Numbered from the stretch's first letter, positions 54,347 through 62,960 are shown. The stretch: DNA of 64,000 nt from VXNE01 sp965116625 (GCA_965116625.1 OZ220717.1:3968001-4032000); one strand, 5' to 3'. The notes: generated from the sequence alone by a model not told the origin. Program-made: numbers and translations.

Positions 54347-55710
54347 CTTAGCGAACGAGCGACCTCTGTCCAGGTCGCGTCTACATCGTCCTTATCCGGC
54401 CTAGGAATCAACATGGCGTACCAATCGGTCTTGAGTTCTTCGAGACCGTCTGGGGGTAGCTCGTCGACCCCCGTTTGAACGCGGAGAATGGCCTCGGCGA
54501 CGCGTACGGCCTCTTTTCGGTCTTCGCTGCGCATCTTCCACGATCCATTCGGATCCTGGGTTATCAGCAGGCCCCGCCATGGGGCGGAGTGCAGACTCCA
54601 GTCGACCTTGGAGAAGACTCGGATGCATTCGCGCACTTCGTCCAGTCGAGGGTTGTCAGAGTCAGGCAGACACCGGCTCATACGGAGGCGGACAACCCTG
54701 GCGAAGAGTTCTTGACCGATAGGCCAAAACAGAACGGAGTCGGAAAGCTCGCCTGACGGATCCTGCTGGGCATCATGGGAACGCATCCGCTCTGGCGGAC
54801 TCTTGAGCTCTGGAATTTCCGCCAGCATCGCGTCCCAGTAGATCACCAACTCCTCGAACATCTCATCGAGAAGTGTCTCGCCCGGATTGAAGAACTTGTA
54901 CTGGTTGGAGTGGAACTTCTGGTGGTCCCGCTGAGGCGTCATCAACAACGCTTCGTTCATGGCGTATAGCGTTTGCAGGGTCGTGAAGAATGAGTCGCTG
55001 CTCTTCAGGGCTTTCCCTTTAGTTTTCAGCTTGGGCGACTCAGTCGCTTGCCCCTCCCAAAAGAAAAACTCGTGCTCAATGAGCAATCGACGCGTGAGAA
55101 TGGCGGCCCAGTCATCCTCATCCATGATGATATTGGTGTCCTTGTCGGTAGCTTTCGCATAGCGATTCAGGCTGGAGAAAAGGCGGCGATAGCTCTTGAG
55201 GAATTCGTCGTCGTCGTCGGCTTCCTTACGGACTAGCATGATGACGGACACTTCCTCTTCTAGGAAGCCGGGTGGCAATGGTGGAACATCGCCCGACGCG
55301 CCATCGATTAGGATTTCGATCGACTTGAGACGATGCTGACCATCAAGGGCATAGTATCGCTGCCCGCCATCAAACGTGAGCACGCCGAAGGCTTCGTCAA
55401 CCTTGCCGGCTTTGAGGACCGCGAAGCGCGGGTCGTTGGTAATCTCAACTGGGGTGAAAGTTGGATTTCCGCCCAGCGTGGCAACGACAAGGGAGGAGAA
55501 GAAGCGGTCCGGTCTCTTTGCGAGGTAGTTGACAATGTCACTCTTTGCCCGTCCTTCGTTCAGTGTGCGTTGGATTGCATCGTCCAATGTCTTGCTCTCG
55601 TACAGTTTGGAAGCGAAATCCACCTCCTTTACGAGGTCGCCCATCTTCATCTTGATGATGTAGTAGTCCCACGTGCCCATTCGGGCTCTGAGCGCAGGAT
55701 ATAGGTTCAT
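54343..55710 (-). CDS. DndB-like DGQHR-domain protein
   Basis: 455 residues. The hallmark FDGGQRYYALDGQHRLKSIE contains DGQHR at residues 123-127. PFAM-type DGQHR proteins include DndB, the regulator of DNA phosphorothioation gene clusters, and DpdB of 7-deazaguanine DNA modification. RLFSSLNRYAKATDKDTNIIMDEDD also resembles this ParB-like fold family. It is the last gene of the minus-strand operon, with its ATG overlapping the GIY-YIG stop by one base. The role is likely regulatory or catalytic in DNA modification; which of these is not decidable here. Confidence 0.85.
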   Translation of the reverse strand: MNLYPALRARMGTWDYYIIKMKMGDLVKEVDFASKLYESKTLDDAIQRTLNEGRAKSDIVNYLAKRPDRFFSSLVVATLGGNPTFTPVEITNDPRFAVLKAGKVDEAFGVLTFDGGQRYYALDGQHRLKSIEILIDGASGDVPPLPPGFLEEEVSVIMLVRKEADDDDEFLKSYRRLFSSLNRYAKATDKDTNIIMDEDDWAAILTRRLLIEHEFFFWEGQATESPKLKTKGKALKSSDSFFTTLQTLYAMNEALLMTPQRDHQKFHSNQYKFFNPGETLLDEMFEELVIYWDAMLAEIPELKSPPERMRSHDAQQDPSGELSDSVLFWPIGQELFARVVRLRMSRCLPDSDNPRLDEVRECIRVFSKVDWSLHSAPWRGLLITQDPNGSWKMRSEDRKEAVRVAEAILRVQTGVDELPPDGLEELKTDWYAMLIPRPDKDDVDATWTEVARSLS

Positions 55711-56216
55711 TACGGACTCCTTCTCGTCGTTCTCGGCAACTCGCTATGTCCTCTTGCACCGATAGGAATCGGCTGCCCGGCCACGGCGGGTATTGTTTCT
55801 TGTCGCCCGTTCGCGGGCGGCCCAAAGCACTTGATCAGCACGGCCTCGTCGTGTTCGAGCCGGTCCAGAGGAACACGGTGAAACCAGAACGTCAACGATT
55901 GGCCGAAGCAGTCGCTAGCCGCATCGACCCTTGGCGAAGGGTTGCGGCAATGGCGCAGGAACCGCGTGTGGAGGTCGGTCGTCTTGCCTATGTAGATCGG
56001 AGTTAGCAGGCGGCCGAAAAGGTCGCCGATAGTAGGAGGCGACTGGAAGCGGCGTCCTACAGGGCAAGCGCAGAGCAGGTATATGCCGGATTGCCCCCGT
56101 GGCACCGATACTGCGTCTAGTTCGGTGAACCCGACGTAGCGCCACGAGCGGCCATCGGCGAGATCGGCGGGGACACGTTCCCATGTCTCCCTGTCGGATT
56201 GCCAACCGTACTCCAC
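55710..56216 (-). CDS. GIY-YIG-fold nuclease-like protein
   Basis: 168 residues. GIY at 44-46 (GQSGIYLLCA), YIG at 75-77 (PIYIGKTTDLHTRFLRHC), a conserved Arg at 85, Glu124 in DRLEHDEAVLIKCF and Asn136 in GPPANGR fit the GIY-YIG active site. The domain is nearly the whole protein. GIY-YIG enzymes cut DNA, so this may be the effector nuclease of the cluster (inference). It lies 15 bp downstream of the DndC-like gene. The C-terminal tail is basic and unstructured. Confidence 0.78.
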   Translation of the reverse strand: MEYGWQSDRETWERVPADLADGRSWRYVGFTELDAVSVPRGQSGIYLLCACPVGRRFQSPPTIGDLFGRLLTPIYIGKTTDLHTRFLRHCRNPSPRVDAASDCFGQSLTFWFHRVPLDRLEHDEAVLIKCFGPPANGRQETIPAVAGQPIPIGARGHSELPRTTRRSP

Positions 56217-56231
56217 GCCGAGGCCCTCAAG

Positions 56232-57056
56232 CTAGAGCGTACAAATCAGGCAAGCTGGGTCGTCCGCGTCATCGTCCAGAACGCGCTGCTGCCAGCCAGT
56301 CTGGGTCCGATTGTCGGACTTGCGGGCTGCGCGCTCAATTTCGCTGCGCCGATCTCGAACGTCGTCAAGCGTCATTCCCTTCACCCAGGTGAAGAGCTTT
56401 CCGGTTTCCGGATCGACTTTCTCATAGCGCTTTGCCCGCTCGAAGAGGTCGGGGTGATTGTCGGCCAATCCCAGCCACTCCTCTTTGCGTTGGAAGAAGC
56501 AAAAGTAGCAGCCCGACCGGCTTCGCCACTTGTAATACTCCGGAACTCCAACCGACTCCTGCAGGATTCGGAAGACGTCGGCCTTGACGATGCCGTCGTC
56601 GATGAATGGATAGGCAGGTTTGATGTTCGGCTTGTGGCTGATATAGCCACCACGGTGTTCGTCGGCTCGGATGCCGATGTAACTGACGCAAGGATCGTTG
56701 CCGACGTAGGCTTCCAACGGTTCGAGCTTCATGACTCGCGTGCACCATCTGGCGTGGGGCGCGGGGAGGAAGCCATTGAACCGCTTGAGGTGGTGGTCGA
56801 AGTCCCGACCGCTGCTGAGTCTCTCGATCGGCCGGCCAAGGTAATCCTCCAGTCGATCGAGATACTCGTAGACTTCGCGTAGCTCGGCTCCTGTGTCGCA
56901 AAAGAAGTATTCGATGCCGTCGTCGCGGCGCTGGTCCTTGAGGTAGATTGCGAGAGCAGCGCTGTCCTTTCCTCCTGACAGACCGAGGACGTGGCGCGTG
57001 GGTCGGACGGCGATCGGCGCCGGGTCGTTGTTGTTATCGGACTTTTGGGACAGCAC
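56232..57056 (-). CDS. DndC-like PAPS-reductase-fold ATP pyrophosphatase
   Basis: 274 residues from a GTG start. The PP-loop SGGKDS is at 27-32 (HVLGLSGGKDSAALAIYLK). Cysteines at 105 (RWCTRVMK), 183 and 186 (SGCYFCFF), and 269 and 272 (CLICTL) could hold an iron-sulfur cluster. PAPHARWCTRVMKLEPLE and GIRADEHR match DndC/PAPS-reductase relatives. DndC activates DNA for sulfur insertion, with sulfur from a desulfurase. Here IscS at 12.3 kb is the only desulfurase seen. It overlaps the ATPase gene by 23 bases, showing tight coupling. Confidence 0.88.
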   Translation of the reverse strand: MLSQKSDNNNDPAPIAVRPTRHVLGLSGGKDSAALAIYLKDQRRDDGIEYFFCDTGAELREVYEYLDRLEDYLGRPIERLSSGRDFDHHLKRFNGFLPAPHARWCTRVMKLEPLEAYVGNDPCVSYIGIRADEHRGGYISHKPNIKPAYPFIDDGIVKADVFRILQESVGVPEYYKWRSRSGCYFCFFQRKEEWLGLADNHPDLFERAKRYEKVDPETGKLFTWVKGMTLDDVRDRRSEIERAARKSDNRTQTGWQQRVLDDDADDPACLICTL

Positions 57057-60000
57057 GTTTAGCAGCGCTCCTCGACAGAATGGATTCCCGGCGGCGGACC
57101 AGAAAGTCGTTCGCCAGCTGGGCGACTAGGGCGAGGGCCAGCTCGTCGTCCTCGACATCGTCGAGCACTTCCTCGAGTCTGGACCTAGCCTCCGCAATTG
57201 CAGCAGTGTTGCGCTGGTTGAGGGTCACGACCTCGTCGATCTCTCCACCAAGGCTGCTGACCGTCTTCAACAGGATGACCTCTTGTCCGGGATCCTGCCT
57301 GGACGTAGCGTCGTAATGGAGGCGGAGCTTCTCAAGCTCGAGCAGGCGGTTCGAGAACTCGGCCAGACGATACTCGGCGGTATCGCGGTCTTGGTCCGTC
57401 CACTTGGCGGCCGGTTTGCGACCGAGGAACAAAAGCAACCGCGCGAGCCACTCATCGTCGGTGATCTTGGCATCGCAGACCCGACGAATGAAGCTCCGCA
57501 GCCCCTCAATATCGACTGTGTATTGGTCGAGCCCGTGACATCTCCCGGCCAGTACGCCCCTGAGTTCTGACACGGGCATGTTCGGCGGGAGACCAAAGCT
57601 GCCTCGCAGAGCGTCGAGCATGAACTCGATGAGGGCCTGCTGCGCACCGTTGAGTTCTCGGAGCGCCGCAATGAGATGTTCGGCGAAGCCAGTGTATTGG
57701 GAATCGGAGCCAAAGCCGCACGCCGCAGGCAGTTCGTCGAACAGGAACTTCTCGGGGGACTTGGACAGGAAGAACGCATCGCGAACGCGAAGCGTAGCCT
57801 CGGAGAGGCGTTTGGTTTTCTTGGCGTGCTCATCCAGGCTCATCACGAACTGTGTCAAGGGACGCGCGAGGTCTAGCAGTTGCACGGACTCGCGGGTCTC
57901 GCCGAACAGTGCGCGACTATATTCGTCGAAGAGGACGGCACGAACTCCTTCGATGCGGAAGCGCTGGAAAGAGAACAGATCGGGGCGGCGCATCATCCGT
58001 TCGAGATGCTCGTAGGCGAGCGAGGGAGCGTAAGTGCCCTCGTCGTAGATGGCGATCTCGAAACGGTGGAGGATGTAGTAGTGGAGGAAGAGGATGGGAA
58101 AGAGGCCCCGTTTTACACCGAAGGGGGGGCTGGCCAGCGAATCTATGAGCGTGGCGAAGCTGATGGGTGCAGCCTCCGATTCGTCGAGAAGCTCGTCTAG
58201 GCGAGTCCAAACCGGACGGAGGCGGAGGGGATCGTCGTTACCTGGCGGCACGAAGGCCCAACCCTTCGCCGTTTCCGTATGCAACTGACCGACTTCGAGG
58301 ACGGAGCGGTAGATGGACCGTTCGGGCGGATACTTCTGAATATCAAGCCCCGGCTCCGCTTGGGATGCGAGCATGTGTTGGAAGAGCTTGTTCCGGGCGG
58401 CCGCGGCTTGAGAAGAGAGGCGATCTCGGTTGATGAGTTCGTTGCGCACGGTCGGCGCCTCGGCGTAGACCGTGTCCATTACCGTGGAGAGTGAGCGTTG
58501 GAGTGTAGAGCGGTCGGTCGCCGCGAGAAGTTCACCGCGCCAGAACCACTCCGATACAGCCGGATCGCCGATGAGTGACTCAAGGATGACACGTTCTGTG
58601 GCGCGCGCGGCGTGTAAGCGCTCCCTGACTTCGCGAGAGGCGACTGGGTCGGAGGACAACTCCTGTCCGCTACGTTGGACGCCCTCCAAGGCGAGAACGT
58701 CGGCGATTGCGGCCCGGATCGCGGTGGCATTGCGGTGCAGCGCCCAGACTTCGTTCGGGCCTGCCGCCTTCGAGCACTCCGAGAACGTTGCCTCGTCGTG
58801 TCGACTTGCGGCGAGGAAGAAAACGATCCGCGGCGGGTCGACCGGCGTTGTAGGCAAGATGCGCGGCGATCGAGTGTCGGCGAACACGAGGTCGAAGTGG
58901 CGGAGCGCGCCCGTGCGAATGGAATGCCGACGCGCAAGTACGGGCGTGGTTGGCGTGCGGGAGCAGAGGGCGTCGGCCAGATCGAACTCGCCGAGCTTGT
59001 CCTTCTCTTGTTCGGTCCGCGCGTCGATGTCGAAGTCTGTGCCCTGCCACACCCGATATTCGCCGCTGAAGGTGCGGTATTGGACCACGGAGGAGTCCAG
59101 CAGGGGTTGCATCGCGTCGTGGAAAGCGCGCTTGGTCGTGAAGAGCTGTCGGAGGACGTCTTCGGAAGCGCGGAGTCCGTCAGCCCGGGAGACAAGGTTC
59201 AGAACGCCGATGGTCTTCGCAAGGACGACCGCCGGGGGGTCATCGCCGTCCCGGCCAGGGGGCGACCCGTTGAGGGACTCCACGCGGTCTACGGCCGTCA
59301 CCACCTCTGCCCAGCGACGGTGGGCTAGCGGGTCCGCGAGGACTGCGGGTTGGTTGTGGAGGAAATAGTCGAAGATGCGATTTGGGAGAACCCATTGGCC
59401 GATTCGACCAAGCGTTCCAAGAGAGTCCTGAAACCCGTGGCGCTCCCGGCTGCCGAGGTAGCTGAACAGGGTCCGTTCGTTCTGCGCGAATCTTTGGCAG
59501 AGCTGCGGAAGCGCGAGCAGCGTGATCGGGTGGATGGGATAGCACGACGCGAAGACTTGCTCTGCAGTGGCCGGCTCTAGACCGGTTGGCAAAGCACGGG
59601 CACGCGCCAGTGATTTGGCGATGCGTCTGGCGCGCGAGGAAACAGACTCGGCCTCTGTTGGGCTCAGAGAATTGGAGAAGGCCGCGGCGACCACACGCAG
59701 AGTCTGCTCCGGGGCTTCGACGAAGGAGATGCTCTCGAAACGGCCCTGGACCTTGGCCCAGTCGTTCTTCAGCTTTTGATCCATTCCTCTAGCGTAGAGG
59801 TCAAAACCTTGGTGCAGGAGAACGAAGAGGAGGAGGTTGGCCGTAGTGCCCCGGAAAGCACTCTCGGCAAGCTGCTGAAGCAGGAAGATGCCGGCGCCCC
59901 CGTGGTGGACCTCATGCTCGAGGAACTTGCCGAGTTCGTCGATGACGATGAGGAGCCCGCCGGCGCCGTTGCGCTGTACAGCGGTGTGCAGGCCCTCGAC

Positions 60001-60507
60001 GAGCGGTAGCACGTCCGCATCGCGGATGTCGGGTTGATCGCGGGCGTCTCGTATCTGCTTGACGACGGAGGGCTTGCGGCCTCGCTTTCCCCTATAGAAC
60101 TCCGTGGCGGCATCGTCCAAGGCGACGAGTAGTCGCGCGGCGAGGGGCTCGGCAGTGCCCGTGAGGACGACTCTGCACCAGGCCGGTTGGCGCGCGAACC
60201 TGCGAGCGAGGTCTGGACGAGCGCCCGCCAGGGATCTGCGGGCCGCCTTCTTGGGGGCTGCCGGGGGACCGAGCAATTCGTGGAGGAAGAGTGCGAATGA
60301 CGACTTGCCGGATCCGTAAGGTCCGACCAAGCTCCAGGCACGGGGTTGGTCTGTTGCGTCGAGCGTCGTGGCGACACCTTCGAGGAGGTCGATGGCTCGT
60401 GGTGTGGGGACATAGGCATCGACGATAGACGGGGACGCGCGGTCACGCTCGACGTTGATGGAGCGTGTGTAGCGGGTGTTGACCCGAATCCGATCGGCAA
60501 GGCTCAT
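57034..60507 (-). CDS. Large P-loop ATPase of defence operon (BrxC/PglY-like style)
   Basis: 1157 residues. Walker A is GPYGSGKS at 62-69 (WSLVGPYGSGKSSFALFLHELLG) and Walker B is LLIVIDELGKFLE at about 185-197. RIGQWVLPNRIFDYF and many helical segments follow. The C-terminal part includes charged, probably coiled-coil, stretches (LEKLRLHYDATSRQ, EARSRLEEVLDDVEDDELAL). The size and N-terminal ATPase recall BrxC/PglY and other defence ATPases, but I see no diagnostic match and it is not DndD-like (no SMC hinge visible). Its ATG overlaps the DUF4007 stop. Confidence 0.85.
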   Translation of the reverse strand: MSLADRIRVNTRYTRSINVERDRASPSIVDAYVPTPRAIDLLEGVATTLDATDQPRAWSLVGPYGSGKSSFALFLHELLGPPAAPKKAARRSLAGARPDLARRFARQPAWCRVVLTGTAEPLAARLLVALDDAATEFYRGKRGRKPSVVKQIRDARDQPDIRDADVLPLVEGLHTAVQRNGAGGLLIVIDELGKFLEHEVHHGGAGIFLLQQLAESAFRGTTANLLLFVLLHQGFDLYARGMDQKLKNDWAKVQGRFESISFVEAPEQTLRVVAAAFSNSLSPTEAESVSSRARRIAKSLARARALPTGLEPATAEQVFASCYPIHPITLLALPQLCQRFAQNERTLFSYLGSRERHGFQDSLGTLGRIGQWVLPNRIFDYFLHNQPAVLADPLAHRRWAEVVTAVDRVESLNGSPPGRDGDDPPAVVLAKTIGVLNLVSRADGLRASEDVLRQLFTTKRAFHDAMQPLLDSSVVQYRTFSGEYRVWQGTDFDIDARTEQEKDKLGEFDLADALCSRTPTTPVLARRHSIRTGALRHFDLVFADTRSPRILPTTPVDPPRIVFFLAASRHDEATFSECSKAAGPNEVWALHRNATAIRAAIADVLALEGVQRSGQELSSDPVASREVRERLHAARATERVILESLIGDPAVSEWFWRGELLAATDRSTLQRSLSTVMDTVYAEAPTVRNELINRDRLSSQAAAARNKLFQHMLASQAEPGLDIQKYPPERSIYRSVLEVGQLHTETAKGWAFVPPGNDDPLRLRPVWTRLDELLDESEAAPISFATLIDSLASPPFGVKRGLFPILFLHYYILHRFEIAIYDEGTYAPSLAYEHLERMMRRPDLFSFQRFRIEGVRAVLFDEYSRALFGETRESVQLLDLARPLTQFVMSLDEHAKKTKRLSEATLRVRDAFFLSKSPEKFLFDELPAACGFGSDSQYTGFAEHLIAALRELNGAQQALIEFMLDALRGSFGLPPNMPVSELRGVLAGRCHGLDQYTVDIEGLRSFIRRVCDAKITDDEWLARLLLFLGRKPAAKWTDQDRDTAEYRLAEFSNRLLELEKLRLHYDATSRQDPGQEVILLKTVSSLGGEIDEVVTLNQRNTAAIAEARSRLEEVLDDVEDDELALALVAQLANDFLVRRRESILSRSAAKRAVPKVR

Positions 60508-61421
60508 GCGACGAGTCTCTCGTGGGTCGTATAGCGCGCCTTCAGAATGTCAGAAGAGTCGAGAGGGGCGATCTTGTAGAGCTGGAAAACGCCAGCCGTC
60601 CGGTCGAGCCGCAGGGCGTGGGGGTGTGCCGCGCACAGCGCTTCCAGTTTGGCCACCAGTCCGTTCTCTGTGAGGCGGAAGACGGCGCCCGGGGCGCAAC
60701 GGCGAGTGTCGCTGTACATCAGATCAGTAACGGCAAGCTGGCTGACGCCGACATGCTCGAAGACCTCGGCGATCGCGAACGCGAAGACGTCTAGCGGGAG
60801 GTCGGGCCGGTCCATCGGAACCGCCCGGACGGTGCGCACGTCGACTCTCTGCAGTAGTCCAAGCATGGACAACGGCGAATCGAGAGCGTCCTCAAGGGTG
60901 ATGCGGGCGCTGGTCGTTGCTCGGGAGTACATCCGAATGACCAATTGGGCATCGTTCTTCAACGTGGTCTTAGCCGTCCTAGCCGAGAGTTCGCGGTGCG
61001 CGAAATCCGTGAGGCCGGTCGCGAACTCTGCGTTCGTGAACGTCGGCTTGTGGTAGTGGTTGAAAAACCAATAGATCGCAGTGGCATGGCTCGGGTTAGT
61101 GGCGAAGAGCCAATGAAGCAGCCAGATGGTGCCCTCGTCTTCGAGGTAGGGATCCCCGCCCTCGCCGAAGACAACATCGGCGATCGACGTTGGCGTGAGA
61201 ACGTTGCGCGTCGGATCCCGGTGGACGATGCGGGCGGCCTGAAGCCAGTACCGAATGGAGACGACCATGTTCTTGCCGACACCCAGGGTTACCGTGGCGT
61301 CGTCGCGCGTGAAGATCTTGGGATCGTTGCGCAGGGCCTCAAGACCCTTGGCGATCCAGCCAAAACGTAGCGGGAAGGACTCGTGCCGACCGAAGGCTGT
61401 ATTGCCCGCGATCAGTTGCAT
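60504..61421 (-). CDS. DUF4007-family protein, first gene of defence operon
   Basis: 305 residues. The opening GNTAFGRHESFPLRFGWIAKGLEALRNDPKIFTRDDATVTLGVGKNMVVSIRYWLQAA is characteristic of DUF4007. There is no obvious enzymatic motif; a winged-helix-like DNA-binding role is possible. From memory, DUF4007 genes tend to accompany PAPS-reductase and DndB-like genes in defence islands. I start at MQLIAGNTAFGRH; the 25 upstream codons contain the promoter and palindrome. It leads the operon DUF4007-ATPase-DndC-like-GIY-YIG-DGQHR. Confidence 0.85.
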   Translation of the reverse strand: MQLIAGNTAFGRHESFPLRFGWIAKGLEALRNDPKIFTRDDATVTLGVGKNMVVSIRYWLQAARIVHRDPTRNVLTPTSIADVVFGEGGDPYLEDEGTIWLLHWLFATNPSHATAIYWFFNHYHKPTFTNAEFATGLTDFAHRELSARTAKTTLKNDAQLVIRMYSRATTSARITLEDALDSPLSMLGLLQRVDVRTVRAVPMDRPDLPLDVFAFAIAEVFEHVGVSQLAVTDLMYSDTRRCAPGAVFRLTENGLVAKLEALCAAHPHALRLDRTAGVFQLYKIAPLDSSDILKARYTTHERLVA

Positions 61422-61443
61422 GCGGAACCGCCCTGGAGCGTGG

Positions 61444-61461
61444 CCGTGATCACAATCACGG
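61444..61461. promoter_or_regulatory. Perfect 7-4-7 palindrome, candidate operator of the defence operon
   Basis: CCGTGATCACAATCACGG has fully complementary 7-base arms. It lies 22 bp upstream of the DUF4007 ATG and starts about 7 bp downstream of the predicted -10, so it would cover the transcription start. That position fits a repressor site. The repressor is unknown. Confidence 0.6.
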
Positions 61462-61467
61462 ACGGAC

Positions 61468-61496
61468 AGTGTAGGCAGTTGACGGGCAGGCCGCAA
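61468..61496 (-). promoter_or_regulatory. Predicted sigma70-type promoter of the DUF4007 operon
   Basis: Read on the minus strand: -35 TTGCGG (61496-61491), 17-bp spacer, -10 TACACT (61473-61468). Each box matches four of six consensus bases, with ideal spacing. Transcription would start near 61461, at the palindrome. Confidence 0.5.
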
Positions 61497-61669
61497 GGCG
61501 ACGTTGGCAGCACGTTACCGAGTGCGGTGGCACGCTGCGGGATGGACATCGTTACTGGCATGGGTCGTTTGGCGGTCGTAGCGGGCTCTCGGGCGTGGTC
61601 CATCCTCAGGTCGCCGCCGGCAGCCGCGTCAGGTGGAGTTCAGTCTTGGACCGGTACATTAGCACGATG

Positions 61670-61685
61670 CTGTATAAATGAACAG
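61670..61685. promoter_or_regulatory. LexA-type SOS box
   Basis: CTGTATAAATGAACAG fits CTGT-N8-ACAG exactly, with an AT-rich centre and flanking TG...TA close to the gammaproteobacterial consensus. It sits 249 bp upstream of the DUF4007 start and no gene begins within 700 bp on the other side. It may give damage-responsive control to the defence operon, or be left from a lost SOS gene. Confidence 0.65.
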
Positions 61686-62344
61686 TATTCCATCCAAGCG
61701 TGCAGGGACGCTAAGGGGCACGCTGGGAACGGCCAGCGGTCAGCCACGAGCTGGTGGGAGCAAGCGGTCGAGTTGTGCTGTAAGTAAGGACTCGCGTTCG
61801 ACCGATGCTTGCGATCTGTCGACGCTGAGCGGAATCGCGGGTGGTTGGTCCGGTCATCCTATTCGCACCCTGTTTCGTCCTCGCGGACGGCGCCGGCACT
61901 GTTCACGCGCTTGCCTCTGTCGCGGGCGGCGGTTCCGTTTGGTCAGTGGAACGTCTGCAACGCCTTGTGGGCGCCTCCCGTTTCGGTCAGCCGGGGGGCT
62001 GTGGATGGGAGCGAAACTGCTGGTTTACCTGCGTTCCGCCGCGATCTCCGGCCCTTTTGAGGCCGTCTCCCGTTGTGGTCAGCCGGGGTGGCTGGGTTGA
62101 TTCGACGCGAGCCGCTGGATCACCTGCGGCATGCGCTTGAATCGCACGTTCCGTTCGGAACATCTCTCCGTTGTTCTGCCTGGTGGAGGAGACCATGTCC
62201 GGGTCGCAGATCCCGGCGCTGACGTGCCCCTGAGAGACACGGTTTTGGGATTGGGCGCGGACTCTACAGACCTCCCGGACGCATGGCAAACAGGTGCGCG
62301 GAAGGGCTGCGCGCGAGATGCTGCACGGTTCGGCGGAAGCCCAG

Positions 62345-62393
62345 CCCCGACGCTGTGGGACGCGACTTTCAAGTCCGTCCCACAGCGTCGGGG
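62345..62393. repeat. Long inverted repeat (18 + 5 bp stem)
   Basis: CCCCGACGCTGTGGGACG (62345-62362) pairs perfectly with CGTCCCACAGCGTCGGGG (62376-62393). Inside, GACTT/AAGTC adds five more pairs with one bulged base and a two-base loop. No T-run follows. It could be a convergent terminator, a structured RNA or a remnant of a mobile element end. Confidence 0.85.
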
Positions 62394-62469
62394 CGGGAAG
62401 CACGTTTCGCGACGGTGTTTCAGCCCTGGCAGGCGGAGCGGGATGTCGCGTTTCGGCTGCGGTTTGCGG

Positions 62470-62958
62470 CTAGTCGCCGTCGGACGGCGCGGAACCGGGC
62501 GGATCGGGCGACGCGGAAGCCTTCGCCCCGGCCTTCCGCGCGCGGTCGCGCTCCCGCGTGACCTTTCGCAGTTTGCGCCGGAAATCGGCGCGCTGGCTCT
62601 TGACGGCGAGCAGTTGCCGCTGGGCGTCCTCGAGCTGCCTCTGGAGGCGCCGGCTTTCGTCGCGGGCGACGCCGAGCTGGTCGTCGCGGTACTTGCGGTC
62701 GAGCCACTCGCGGCGGATGCGCAGCGCGAGTTGGATATGCAGTTCGGAAGCGGAGAAGCCGATGGCGAGCGCCACCAAGAACACCACGGTGGCGAGGATG
62801 CCGACGATGACCGAGTGCTGGAGCAGGATGTCCCAGCCTTCGAGGACTCGGACGCCGGTCCCGTCGTAGAGCAGGAGGCCCTCGACGCGCTCGTGGGCGT
62901 TCAGGGCGAGCAGGACCGCGCCCGCGATCAGGGCGATGATCAGGAAGAGGATGAACAC
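62470..62958 (-). CDS. Two-TM membrane protein with coiled coil, unknown function
   Basis: 162 residues from a GTG start. Two hydrophobic helices (MFILFLIIALIAGAVLLAL and VIVGILATVVFLVALAIGF) are followed by a long charged coiled coil (RIRREWLDRKYRDDQLGVARDESRRLQRQLEDAQRQLLAVKSQ) and a Lys/Arg/Ala/Pro tail. I do not recognise a family; it resembles lipopolysaccharide-assembly-A-like (LapA) membrane proteins in layout only. It is two bases after the small gene upstream and so belongs to the integrase transcription unit. Confidence 0.75.
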   Translation of the reverse strand: MFILFLIIALIAGAVLLALNAHERVEGLLLYDGTGVRVLEGWDILLQHSVIVGILATVVFLVALAIGFSASELHIQLALRIRREWLDRKYRDDQLGVARDESRRLQRQLEDAQRQLLAVKSQRADFRRKLRKVTRERDRARKAGAKASASPDPPGSAPSDGD

Positions 62959-62960
62959 CG

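Larger units (their letters stand above)
50416..61500. mobile_element. Probable genomic island integrated at tRNA-Leu, right end not identified
   Basis: The tRNA 3' end, an outward-facing P4-type integrase and a set of defence-type genes follow directly. By eye the DNA at 51.9-56 kb is less GC-rich than the housekeeping part. A second copy of the tRNA 3' end, expected at the far attachment site, was not found up to 64 kb, so the element either continues past the window or its att site has decayed. The end given here is only the upstream edge of the defence operon promoter. Confidence 0.55.
61497..62469. other. Gene-poor spacer of about 1 kb between defence operon and second integrase operon
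   Basis: Apart from the LexA-type box and a large hairpin (annotated separately) I see no convincing gene. Segments near 61925, 61972 and 62065 share CTCCCGTT..GGTCAGCCGGGG and downstream CTGGTTTACCTGCG/CTGGATCACCTGCG, suggesting two imperfect copies of a roughly 93-bp unit. Open frames here lack coherent protein character. It may hold eroded genes. Confidence 0.5.

Noticed and set aside
57034..60507. DndD assignment for the large ATPase
   Set aside because: No SMC-like hinge or long central coiled coil is visible; the Walker B lies only about 120 residues after Walker A, unlike DndD.
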